Source: Anaerolineales bacterium
GTDB lineage: Bacteria; Chloroflexota; Anaerolineae; Anaerolineales; UBA11858
Assembly: GCA_024763275.1 (NCBI GenBank)
Contig: JANTFT010000015.1
Coordinates: forward strand, 1 to 49,034
DNA: 49,034 bases
Direction: 5' to 3'
Shown here: piece by piece, positions 24,328-32,700 of the stretch
Layout of the letters: every line of letters starts with the position of its first letter
Position numbering within the stretch: position 1 is the first letter of the stretch
Translations under genes and position numbers: made by a program
The notes under the pieces: generated by a model
What the model was told of the DNA's origin: nothing
Seen by the model: only the letters and a program-made list of their open reading frames with translations
Databases searched by the model: none

Positions 24328-25176
24328 TCAGGATACCTTCCTGCGCTTGGACCAGGCAGCGCTGGCAAAACCAGCGGCTCCCAACCCCAGAGAGATTTCT
24401 AAGATCCGGATCCAGGGAACTCCCCGGCGGGGAGGAAGCTGACCTGTTTCCCCGGCCGGGGTATTTGAGATCTGTTCCGGTTCCGGAACAGCAGTGTAAG
24501 CCGGAACGCTGGCGGAATCACCCCTGTTTTGAGGCTCTTCACTCACCTGCTCCTCAGCTACCTGTTCTGTTCCTTCCGGAGCGGTTTTTACCTCCTCTTG
24601 CTCCGCAAAGGTTTCTGCAGTCGCAACGCTTTCTTCAGACGGCTGTCCGGCAGCCTCGGGGGCTCCGCTCTCTTCTTCGGCGGCAATCCCGACCGCTTGG
24701 TCAGCAGTCTCCTCGTTTGGAAGGGCTTCTTCAGCTTCCCGCACAGCAGGTTCTTCCGAAACTTCCTCAGCCACAGCAGCATCCGCGGCGGCTTCAGGAA
24801 GCGCTTCCAAGGCTATTTCTTCAGATTTAGGGGCGGAGGCTGCGAGCATTCCTCCCTTTAACATACCGGAGCCCAGATCGACTACCGCCACGGCAACAAA
24901 CAAGAAAGACAGCGCTGCTGCCGCCAGCCGGTATCCCCGCTCAGGAGACCGCCTGTGAGGTTTTCCAACCATAGCCGGAGTCAGCGTGAAATTCCGGGGA
25001 ATCCCAACCCGGGGCGTCAATGACAGAATCTGCTTGGTCCTTTTGATCTCGTTCAGGGCAGCTCGAAGCCCAGGCCGGTGTTCCAACCTGGTTTTCAACC
25101 TGCTCATTTCGCGGGGATTCAATTCGCCATCCAGATATGCGGACAGCTGAGTCCAATCCTTATTAGAGACCTTCAT
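24328..25176 (-). CDS. Putative membrane anti-sigma factor with acidic extracytoplasmic linker
   Basis: A 282-residue protein paired with the ECF sigma gene that it overlaps by four bases (ATGA). The N-terminal 50 residues (L-S-A-Y-L-D-G-E-L near 11-19, then a helical region) look like an anti-sigma domain, but the HxxxCxxC zinc motif is absent. A TM segment at about 83-104 is followed by a roughly 100-residue Glu/Ala/Val-rich acidic region (118-217), a short Pro-rich stretch and a second TM segment at 254-275 with a basic K-R-R-K tail. The acidic region is low-complexity and may act as a spacer across the cell wall. Regulation of the partner sigma by membrane proteolysis is plausible but inferred. 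Confidence 0.75.
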   Translation of the reverse strand: MKVSNKDWTQLSAYLDGELNPREMSRLKTRLEHRPGLRAALNEIKRTKQILSLTPRVGIPRNFTLTPAMVGKPHRRSPERGYRLAAAALSFLFVAVAVVDLGSGMLKGGMLAASAPKSEEIALEALPEAAADAAVAEEVSEEPAVREAEEALPNEETADQAVGIAAEEESGAPEAAGQPSEESVATAETFAEQEEVKTAPEGTEQVAEEQVSEEPQNRGDSASVPAYTAVPEPEQISNTPAGETGQLPPRRGVPWIRILEISLGLGAAGFASAAWSKRRKVS

Positions 25177-25787
25177 TCTGTTGCCACCTCATCTAGATGA
25201 CGAAATCTGCCTGGCAAAAGTTCCTGGAAGCCCCGCAGGCATTCCTGGAGACTCTTCCGGGCTCTTGCCAGACGACTTTTCACTGTGCCCAGGGGATTGT
25301 TGGTGATATCCGCAGCCGAAGCGTAATCCATTCCCTGAATATCCACCAGAACTACCATCATCCTGAAATCAAATTCCAGACGGTCAAGGCAAATCTGAAT
25401 AGCCCGGGAAAGTTCGCTGCGTTCGGCCGATTGTTCCGGACTCTCCCCGGGATCCTCAAGCCAGGAGGCTGTTTCCAGTTCTTCCCCTTGCTGATTTTCG
25501 GGTATCAGGGGTACGACGGGCTGTCTTTTTCGGCGGCGGTATTCATCATAACAAGCGTTGCTGACAATACGCAGCAGCCAGCTCTTGAACGAACCGCCCC
25601 GGTAAGTATGCAGTTTTCTGTACGCGGAAATAAAAGCTTCCTGAGTTGCGTCAGCAGCGGCATCCGGCTCGCCAATGATCCGGTAAGCCTGGTTGTAAAC
25701 CTGGGACTGGAACTGGAGGACTAACTGGTTGAAAGCATCCAGGTCGCCCGCCAAGGATCTTGTGATGTTCTCGTTGAGATCTATCAT
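25173..25787 (-). CDS. ECF RNA polymerase sigma factor
   Basis: A 204-residue group 4 sigma factor from the ATG at 25787; a TTG three codons earlier (25796) is an alternative start. Region 2 includes D-A-A-A-D-A-T-Q-E-A-F-I-S-A-Y and S-F-K-S-W-L-L-R-I-V-S-N. Region 4 includes the M-D-Y-A-S-A-A-D-I-T-N-N-P-L-G-T-V-K-S-R-L helix-turn-helix. An acidic linker of about 35 residues separates the two. It overlaps its anti-sigma by four bases. It follows the TPR gene by about 80 bases, so it may be part of the polA-TPR transcription unit or have its own promoter; I could not find an AAC-N16-CGT motif upstream. Confidence 0.94.
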   Translation of the reverse strand: MIDLNENITRSLAGDLDAFNQLVLQFQSQVYNQAYRIIGEPDAAADATQEAFISAYRKLHTYRGGSFKSWLLRIVSNACYDEYRRRKRQPVVPLIPENQQGEELETASWLEDPGESPEQSAERSELSRAIQICLDRLEFDFRMMVVLVDIQGMDYASAADITNNPLGTVKSRLARARKSLQECLRGFQELLPGRFRHLDEVATE

Positions 25788-25867
25788 CCTTGCCAATCCG
25801 CTGTCTATCCCGGCTTCTGCTGATCTCCGGGAGTCCTGAAAGCGATCAGGTTGTTGTAAAGGGTTTA

Positions 25868-28189
25868 TCAGCTCTTCATTTGGTCAAGTAATTTCTGATA
25901 AGCTTCCACATTGGGTGGATTGAGGGTAATGATTTCGTGGACGACTTCCAGGGCATCCTCTTTTCTTCCCTTATCCAGCAGCAGATCGCCCAATCCATCA
26001 AGCTCCGCAATGGCCTGCTCGGTGTGGCCCAGTCCTTTATAGAAATCAACCAGCTGCCTGATGATAAACTCCTCCCTGGGGATTTCCTGCTTGAGGGCAG
26101 TCAGGTAACTGTGAATGATCTCTCCTTCGGTAGCAGGATCAAGCCGGGCAACAAAGCGCTCGATTTCCCTCTCCGCAGCCTGATACTTATCTAATCTGTA
26201 GTTCAAATCCACTATTGAGATACTGGCTTTCTGGTTGGTTGGGGACACTTCACATATTTCCCGGAAGGTGTTGATAGCGGATTCCCAGTCCAGACGCTGG
26301 ACGTCCAGGTCAGCCAGGCGCTGGAGAAGGCGCAGGCTGGCACCGCCGTCATCGGACAGGGTCTTCGCCAGGGTCAGAGCCCTGGTATACGCGGTGCGGG
26401 CACTGTCCAGTTCTGCCAATGGGAAAAACACCTCAGCCAGGTTGATATACTCCTGAATGGCTTCTTCCTTTTGTCCGTATTCCTCCAGCAAATCGATCAT
26501 GCGCTGGCGAATTTCAATATTCATGGGCTCAAGCTCAATAACTTTCCTCAACATTGCTAAAGCCCGCTCGGTCTTACCCTGGACAGTGTATACATCCGCG
26601 ACAGCCAGATACTTGGTGACCGCTCCGGAAGTTTTTCCCTGCTCCATCAGCAGATCCCCAATCGTGATATGCAGAGGCAGGAAAGTCGGAGCGTTGTGCA
26701 AGGCAAAGAAAGCCATTTCCATGGCTGCTCCATAATAGCCTGCCTGGGATAATTCGATGATCCTGCGATGCATGCTCATAATCTGGCTTCTGCGGTCGTC
26801 CAGCAAGGCATCCAACTGGGGGAGCATAAAGCCGTCCGCTGTTTTGCCATCGGCCCGCAGCTTGGACAGGATATCTTTCCAGTCGGGGCGGAGCAGCATC
26901 TCCTTGATATGTGCGCTCATCTCGATATATGCTTCATCCCCTTCCTGCTGTTCGAGATCATCCATCATCACTTCGTATAAGTGGATCAGATCTTCCACTT
27001 CTTCTTTATCCGCCAGCGAAGTATCCGCTATCCGTAATGCTTCCAGGTATTCCCGGCTGGCGTCTACCCATTCTTCCTTACTGGCATGATTTTCGGCCAG
27101 GAGCAGACGGGAAGCCAGGGCGAAATTCTCGTGAGAAACAGATTTGTTGAGTGAGCGCACAGCGCTTTCCATCCTGCCCAGGTTGCTGAAGAGGTAGCCC
27201 AGCATGAAAAAAGCTGCCGGGTTGGAATAACCTTCATCGAGGGCCAATTTGATATGCTCTGCTGCTTCCTTCTCATTGCCCGCTGAAAAGGCTTCAATGG
27301 TCTGGGAAACATGGAGCTTGACAGTGCTGTCACCCTCCACAGTTTCCCCATCCTCCGCATTCCAGCTCAAGGCTGAATCCAGATCCCTTCCACTATCTTT
27401 GTTTGCGCCTGGCGCCAGAGGTTCTTCTTCAAACAGAGCTTCCGCCAGGATGACCAGGGCTTTTTCAACCGCTTCCGCGATGGGATTCTCATAAGTGGTT
27501 GGCTCATCTGGTTGGGGGGTATCAAGCTGGGGTGTTTCCAGATCGATCTCCGGTTCCGGTTCCGGTTCCCTTACGATCGGCTCCGGAAGGGGCAGCTGTC
27601 TGCCCTGGTGCAGGATCTCCTTGGCGCGCAGAGCGATGATGTTCTCCGGTGAACACCTCAAAGCCCGCTCAATTGACTCAGCCGCTTTCTCTGTGTTCCC
27701 GCTCAGTTGCAGCAGGCTGGCAGTATGGATATATTCGCTGACAGCCAGCTTCTTTCTACCCATGCGCTCATACACCATACCCAGCCGGGCGTGAGCTTTG
27801 ATGTTCCTGATATCCAGTTCCAGCACCCTCTTCCAGTTTTCAATAGCCTTCTGGATGTCCTCGTTTTTCAAATGGGCTTCAGCGGCCTGAAGGGCAGCTT
27901 TGACGGCTTCGGGCGTCTGATCGATGTCCCTGTAAATCAGGAACCTTTTTTCATGGGGAGCCGGATCTTCGGCATTCAGCTCGACTGCCTTACTGTAGGC
28001 TTCCAGTGCTTCCCTGTACTCCCGCATTTCATAATAAGCCAAACCAAGATTGGTCAGCGCCTTGAAATTTTCCGGATCAATATCGAGAGCCTGCTGGTAA
28101 TAAACGGCAGCATCATTCCAATTCTTTTCCCAGGCAGCAGAGTTGCCTTTTGACAGTAGATTCTGCAGCTCTTGATTTTGTTCAATCAT
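25868..28189 (-). CDS. TPR-repeat protein
   Basis: A 773-residue cytoplasmic protein of helical repeats. The N-terminal block (about 10-190) carries at least four TPRs with the usual W/G/Y/A/P pattern, for example A-A-V-Y-Y-Q-Q-A-L-D-I-D-P-E-N. A Pro/Glu-rich linker with E-P-E-P-E-P-E (about 205-235) follows, then a second block of repeats from about 290 to the end. No signal peptide or TM segment is present. It starts 23 bases after polA and precedes the second ECF sigma gene. Such proteins usually scaffold complexes; the partner cannot be read from the sequence. Confidence 0.9.
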   Translation of the reverse strand: MIEQNQELQNLLSKGNSAAWEKNWNDAAVYYQQALDIDPENFKALTNLGLAYYEMREYREALEAYSKAVELNAEDPAPHEKRFLIYRDIDQTPEAVKAALQAAEAHLKNEDIQKAIENWKRVLELDIRNIKAHARLGMVYERMGRKKLAVSEYIHTASLLQLSGNTEKAAESIERALRCSPENIIALRAKEILHQGRQLPLPEPIVREPEPEPEIDLETPQLDTPQPDEPTTYENPIAEAVEKALVILAEALFEEEPLAPGANKDSGRDLDSALSWNAEDGETVEGDSTVKLHVSQTIEAFSAGNEKEAAEHIKLALDEGYSNPAAFFMLGYLFSNLGRMESAVRSLNKSVSHENFALASRLLLAENHASKEEWVDASREYLEALRIADTSLADKEEVEDLIHLYEVMMDDLEQQEGDEAYIEMSAHIKEMLLRPDWKDILSKLRADGKTADGFMLPQLDALLDDRRSQIMSMHRRIIELSQAGYYGAAMEMAFFALHNAPTFLPLHITIGDLLMEQGKTSGAVTKYLAVADVYTVQGKTERALAMLRKVIELEPMNIEIRQRMIDLLEEYGQKEEAIQEYINLAEVFFPLAELDSARTAYTRALTLAKTLSDDGGASLRLLQRLADLDVQRLDWESAINTFREICEVSPTNQKASISIVDLNYRLDKYQAAEREIERFVARLDPATEGEIIHSYLTALKQEIPREEFIIRQLVDFYKGLGHTEQAIAELDGLGDLLLDKGRKEDALEVVHEIITLNPPNVEAYQKLLDQMKS

Positions 28190-28212
28190 AAAATCTCACT
28201 CATTTCCTCATT

Positions 28213-31014
28213 TCAGGCAGCGTATTTTTCCAATGTGCCCCAATCCTTACCATACTGGGCTTCGGTGACCAGGGGAATCTCCAATGAGTATACATCCTCC
28301 ATGTCAGATTGTACAAGCTGAATTGTCGCTTCGGTTTCCTCCCGGGGGGCTTCCAGCACCAGCTCATCGTGGACCTGCAGCAGGATCCGGGCTTTAAGGG
28401 GTGATTTTTCCAGATCGTCAGCCACGGCGATCATAGCCAGCTTCATGATATCAGCCGCAGTTCCCTGGATTGGCGCATTGATGGCCTCCCGCTCTTCCCG
28501 GCGCCGCTCATTCTGGTTGGTGGCGGTGGCCAGGCGGGGAAAATAGCGCCTTCGCCCCAGTAGAGTTTCCACATAGCCCTTTTCCCGGGCCTGTTCACGG
28601 ACATCATCCAGATAGGCTTTGATGCCCGGAAAGCGCTGAAAATAGGTTTCAACAAAGTCCTCTGCTTCTGCTAAGGTCAGGTCGGTTGTCTGGGTTAAAC
28701 CATAAGGGCTCATCCCGTAGAGCAAGCCGAAGTTGATGGCTTTGGCCTCCCGGCGCTGCTGTGTGGTAACTTGCTTCAGGGGTATGTCCAGGATAGCCGC
28801 CGCCGTGGCGGCGTGAATGTCCTTCCCCTCCCGGAAAGCCTGCAGCATGGCTTCGTCCTTGGACATGTGAGCAGCTACCCGGAGCTCGATCTGGGAGTAA
28901 TCCACCGCAACCAGGTAGCAGTCTGGCCCAGCTACAAAGGCTTTCCTGACCTGCCTCCCTAGCTCTGTACGGATGGGGATGTTCTGCAGATTGGGGTTGG
29001 TAGAGGCTATTCTTCCAGTCACGGATCCGGTCTGGTTGTAGGAGGTATGCACGCGATTGGTGCGCGGATTGACCTGCGTCTGCAATGCGTCTACATAGGT
29101 CGATTTGAGCTTGGAGTACTCCCTGTATTCCAGCACCCATGCTGGAACCTGATGCTGATTGCGGAGAGACGCAAGCACATCAGCCGCTGTGGATAAATAC
29201 CCGCTGGCAGTTTTCCCTCCCCGGTCTGGCGGCACCAGCCCCAGAGTCTTAAAGAGTACCTCAGATAATTGTTTGGGGGAATTCAGGTTGAACTCGTATC
29301 CCACTGCCTGGTAGATCTTCTTCTCCAGCTTGTGCAGGTCTTCCTCTAAACTAACTGACATCTTTTGCAAGAACTCAATGTCCAGCCCAATACCGGTCAT
29401 TTCCATTCCAGCCAGAACTTTGATCAGCGGCATCTCCAGGCTGTCGAACAGATCCCGGCTGTGGGTTTCTTCCAATTCTCCCTCAAGGACAGGTTTGAGC
29501 AGCAGCACCATCACCGCGTCTTCCACAGCATACCTGGCCGCATCCTGGATGGCTACCTCAGCCATGGTAATCTGGGATTTACCTTTCCCGATCAGACTCT
29601 CAATTTCCTGCATTGTGCGGTTGAGTCTCACCCAGGCCAGCTTCTTCAAACCCAGATTTCGCGAGGAAGGGTTGATGAGCCATTCCGCAATCATACTGTC
29701 GAAACTCAAGGGTTGGACTTCCAGGCCCGCCCGGGCCAGGATAATATAGTCATACTTCAGGTTGTGACCGGCTTTGGGAATACCAGGATCTGTCAGGGGC
29801 CCTCGCAGGGACTCCAGAACTGTTTCTAGTTCCAGCTGCTTCCCTTCCTGATGTCCAACTGGAATGTAATAACCACCGGTCTCAGAGGTCGCCAGGGAGA
29901 TTCCCACCAGCTCCGCCATCATCTGGTCCGTTGAGGTCGTTTCCGTATCAAAGGAGATCAAGGAGGCCTTCTTGAGAATTTCGACCAGAGAATCCAACTC
30001 TTCCGGGGTATCTACTATCTTGACGCCGATGGATCCCGGGGGAGCATTCTTGGTTAAGAATTCTCCCTTCTCTGGGTCCGGTTCACTGAACATTGCCATC
30101 TGCCCTTCAGGGATGGATTTGCCGTAGATTTGCTCTACAGTGGAAAGCCTGTTCATTAAAGCGTTGAATTCCAGGTTTCGGAAAAGCTCTCTAACCTTCA
30201 GGGGATCGAATTTGTCGGGTTTAGCCTGGTCCAGATCAATTTCCACTCCCAACTCGCTGACAATCCGGGCCAGCTTCTGACTCAAATAAGCGTTCTCTTT
30301 CCCCTCGATCAGTTTGTTCTGGAAGCGGGGAGCAACCTCATCGATATGCTCATAGATACTGTCCAGGTCGTGGTATTTTTCAAGCAATTTGACCGCTGTT
30401 TTTTCCCCCACCCCGTATACACCAGGAATGTTATCCGACCGATCGCCAATGATAGCCTTGAGATCCACAACTTGTTCCGGCCAAACACCCAGGGATTTTT
30501 TGACATCCTCTGGAAAATAATCACGGGCATCGCTCAGTGATCTACCGGGCAGGTTCACGGAAACGCGGTCGTTGACCAGCTGGAGCAGATCCCGATCCCC
30601 GGTAATGATCTTGACTGCCAGACCCTTGTCAACCGCCCAATGTGCCAGGCTGCCCAGCACATCATCCGCTTCATAGCCTTCCAGCTCTGCCCGGGGGATG
30701 TTAAAGGTATCCACCAGATTGCGGATCCTTTCAATTTGGGGGCGGAGGTCTTCAGGCATCTTCTCCCGGGTAGCCTTATACTCAGGGTAGATGTCATCCC
30801 GGAAAGTTTTCCCGGTATCGAACACCACAGCCAGGTAATCCGGGCGCTCCTGCTCCAGCAGCCGCAGCAGCACACTGGCAAAACCGTACACTCCAGCGGT
30901 GGGTTCTCCCTTGCTGGTCAGCCAGCGGGCAGAATTGGTGCCACCGCTGGTAAGCGCATAATATGCCCGGTAAGCAAGAGCATGGCCGTCAATCAGATAG
31001 AGGGTAGAGGTCAT
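28213..31014 (-). CDS. polA: DNA polymerase I
   Basis: A 933-residue family A polymerase with three domains. The 5'-3' nuclease (about 1-290) starts T-L-Y-L-I-D-G-H-A-L-A-Y-R-A and contains G-Y-E-A-D-D and G-D-R-S-D-N-I-P-G. The 3'-5' exonuclease domain (about 320-520) keeps its acidic residues: F-D-T-E-T-T-S, H-N-L-K-Y-D and Y-A-V-E-D. The polymerase domain has motif A D-Y-S-Q-I-E-L-R, motif B K-A-I-N-F-G-L-L-Y-G and motif C V-H-D-E-L-V. Proofreading therefore looks intact. The open frame extends 13 codons upstream to a TTG; I chose the ATG because it matches the family N-terminus, though its ribosome binding site is weak. It is followed closely by the TPR gene. Confidence 0.97.
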   Translation of the reverse strand: MTSTLYLIDGHALAYRAYYALTSGGTNSARWLTSKGEPTAGVYGFASVLLRLLEQERPDYLAVVFDTGKTFRDDIYPEYKATREKMPEDLRPQIERIRNLVDTFNIPRAELEGYEADDVLGSLAHWAVDKGLAVKIITGDRDLLQLVNDRVSVNLPGRSLSDARDYFPEDVKKSLGVWPEQVVDLKAIIGDRSDNIPGVYGVGEKTAVKLLEKYHDLDSIYEHIDEVAPRFQNKLIEGKENAYLSQKLARIVSELGVEIDLDQAKPDKFDPLKVRELFRNLEFNALMNRLSTVEQIYGKSIPEGQMAMFSEPDPEKGEFLTKNAPPGSIGVKIVDTPEELDSLVEILKKASLISFDTETTSTDQMMAELVGISLATSETGGYYIPVGHQEGKQLELETVLESLRGPLTDPGIPKAGHNLKYDYIILARAGLEVQPLSFDSMIAEWLINPSSRNLGLKKLAWVRLNRTMQEIESLIGKGKSQITMAEVAIQDAARYAVEDAVMVLLLKPVLEGELEETHSRDLFDSLEMPLIKVLAGMEMTGIGLDIEFLQKMSVSLEEDLHKLEKKIYQAVGYEFNLNSPKQLSEVLFKTLGLVPPDRGGKTASGYLSTAADVLASLRNQHQVPAWVLEYREYSKLKSTYVDALQTQVNPRTNRVHTSYNQTGSVTGRIASTNPNLQNIPIRTELGRQVRKAFVAGPDCYLVAVDYSQIELRVAAHMSKDEAMLQAFREGKDIHAATAAAILDIPLKQVTTQQRREAKAINFGLLYGMSPYGLTQTTDLTLAEAEDFVETYFQRFPGIKAYLDDVREQAREKGYVETLLGRRRYFPRLATATNQNERRREEREAINAPIQGTAADIMKLAMIAVADDLEKSPLKARILLQVHDELVLEAPREETEATIQLVQSDMEDVYSLEIPLVTEAQYGKDWGTLEKYAA

Positions 31015-31392
31015 AGTTGTCTCAGAGGACAGTTGGGGACCAGTCGGGGTCAAACCAGCCGATCCGGGAGGGATTCCTGATTATTCTGAATGCTCCTATT
31101 ATATCCTGCAACAGCTCGGCTTCTCATAACAACCCGTTCAACCTTCAAAAATGAAAGATACCTGAAAGCTGAACCTTTCCGCCAATGTTGTTAGTTTAAC
31201 ATGGTTGAATCAGCCCTTCAAGACGGGGGGCAACTCCCTCAGGCAGGAAAGATAAAAGGGTACCAATGTATGCTTATCTGACCCCAGAGAGGGATCAGGG
31301 AAGAATACAGTCCTTAGCGGATATCTTGGCCCGGATTAAACTTCAGAATATCCCCCAGTGGAAATGTCCGGAACAACGGGTTGAATACCGCC
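31015..31392 (-). other. Region between the 64-residue protein gene and polA
   Basis: No convincing gene is seen in these roughly 380 bases. On the minus strand there are two candidate promoters for polA: TTGAAG (31221-31216) with TAAACT (31198-31193) at 17 bases, and a perfect TATAAT (31103-31098) with a weak -35. No terminator-like hairpin with a T-run was found. Confidence 0.45.
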
Positions 31393-31587
31393 TCAATCCT
31401 CCAAGAGGATTCCTGCCAGATCCAGGAACTCCTGCCATTCCTCCTCGAAGAAATGGACGGTCAGATTGTTGAGCTCCAGATGGTAGGTACTTTCTCCATC
31501 CGGCTCATCAGCTCGCCAGGCCAGATAGCTCTCGGTTTCGGCGATGACTTCAGTTTCCAAATCCTGATCGTTGACATCTTGAGTCAT
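31393..31587 (-). CDS. Small acidic protein of unknown function
   Basis: A 64-residue, strongly acidic protein (MTQDVNDQDLETEVIAETES at the start, ending in L-L-E-D) with no signal peptide, TM segment or cysteine motif. A very good TGAGGAG site lies six bases before the ATG, and it starts 23 bases after the M23 peptidase gene, so I regard it as real and cotranscribed with rho and that gene. The sequence L-A-W-R-A-D-E-P-D-G-E-S-T-Y-H-L-E-L suggests a compact beta-rich fold. I do not recognise the family. Confidence 0.7.
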   Translation of the reverse strand: MTQDVNDQDLETEVIAETESYLAWRADEPDGESTYHLELNNLTVHFFEEEWQEFLDLAGILLED

Positions 31588-31610
31588 TGCAGCTCCTCAA
31601 ATCAATAATA

Positions 31611-32678
31611 TTAGGGTGGAGGCAGCACGAACCAGGGGTTGACAAAACCTCCCTGGAAGCGAACCTCAAAGTGCAGGTGGGCGCCGGTTGAATTGCCGGT
31701 ACTTCCGCCCAGACCGATAGTCTGCCCCTGGAGGACACTTTGCCCACAGCCTACTGTTACCGCTGAGAGATGGGCGTACAGGGTCTGGTATCCATTACCG
31801 TGGTCAATTATTACCACATTGCCGTACCCGCCTGTGGACCAACCAGCGAAGACCACGACGCCTGTGTCCGCTGCGGAAACCGGTTCACCGACAACCAGCC
31901 CGATATCGATAGCCAGGTGGCCTGACCAGTAATCATTGCCGGAAAGGGAGTGGCCGATGGTAGGCCAGATAAATCCGCCGCCACCGTACAAACCCTCAAA
32001 AGGCCCCGAGCAGGCGCCGGATCCGTAAACGCCGGAAGACACCCCGGCAGCGCCCCTGGCAATAGTGGGGATGATCCACTGCTGGAATTCGCGCTGGCCG
32101 CCAGGGATCATCACCATATCCCCCGCTTTCACCACCGGATTGAGCAGATCCAGATCATTGCCGATCCAGCTAATGATCAGCTCCGGATCGGTCTTGAATT
32201 TCTCGGCGACGGATTCAAAGGTATCGCCAACCTCCCATTGGTAATAAATCCCATCAATGGGGGGAATCTGCAGCTCCATACCCGGCCTCAGGGAATGGGG
32301 GTTGTCCTGAAGCACATCATAGTTAGACCACAGAATGGACTCAGGTTTTATATTATATTGATCAGCCAGTCCAAATAAAGAATCGTTAGCAGCAACCAGA
32401 TGGGTGATGACCTCGGTGTTCTCCCGCTCGGGGATGACTGTGTCTAACTTTGGGGCTCTGGTAATGGCCAGCTGGCTGTGAGTCCGGACAAAGTCAGGAA
32501 TACGATAGCCCTGCTGCTCACGGCGGGGAATATCTACCGCCTGTTCAGGGGCAGGAGTAGCGAAAGATATTCCCTGATCGGTGAAATAATGCAGATAGGC
32601 CAGCGTGCCGGCCCCAGCCAGGAGGATAAAAGCCACAACCCATAAGAACCAGGAAAACAGAATGTCCCTGCGCATCAT
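31611..32678 (-). CDS. LysM-containing M23 family metallopeptidase
   Basis: A 355-residue envelope protein: one N-terminal TM anchor (8-31), two LysM-like modules (about 90-140 and 145-194) and a C-terminal M23 (lysostaphin-type) peptidase domain (about 235-345). The zinc and catalytic residues are present: H254 and D258 in H-L-A-I-D, H303 in Y-A-H, and H336 in H-L-H-F-E. Such enzymes cut peptide cross-links in peptidoglycan, and the LysM modules bind its glycan. It starts 22 bases after rho, so it is likely cotranscribed with it. Confidence 0.93.
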   Translation of the reverse strand: MMRRDILFSWFLWVVAFILLAGAGTLAYLHYFTDQGISFATPAPEQAVDIPRREQQGYRIPDFVRTHSQLAITRAPKLDTVIPERENTEVITHLVAANDSLFGLADQYNIKPESILWSNYDVLQDNPHSLRPGMELQIPPIDGIYYQWEVGDTFESVAEKFKTDPELIISWIGNDLDLLNPVVKAGDMVMIPGGQREFQQWIIPTIARGAAGVSSGVYGSGACSGPFEGLYGGGGFIWPTIGHSLSGNDYWSGHLAIDIGLVVGEPVSAADTGVVVFAGWSTGGYGNVVIIDHGNGYQTLYAHLSAVTVGCGQSVLQGQTIGLGGSTGNSTGAHLHFEVRFQGGFVNPWFVLPPP

Positions 32679-32700
32679 TGAAAATATATCCCAGGTGTTC

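Noticed and set aside
27550-27571. Short tandem repeat of CCGGTT in the TPR gene
   Set aside because: It encodes an E-P-E-P-E-P linker in frame and only reflects low-complexity protein sequence.
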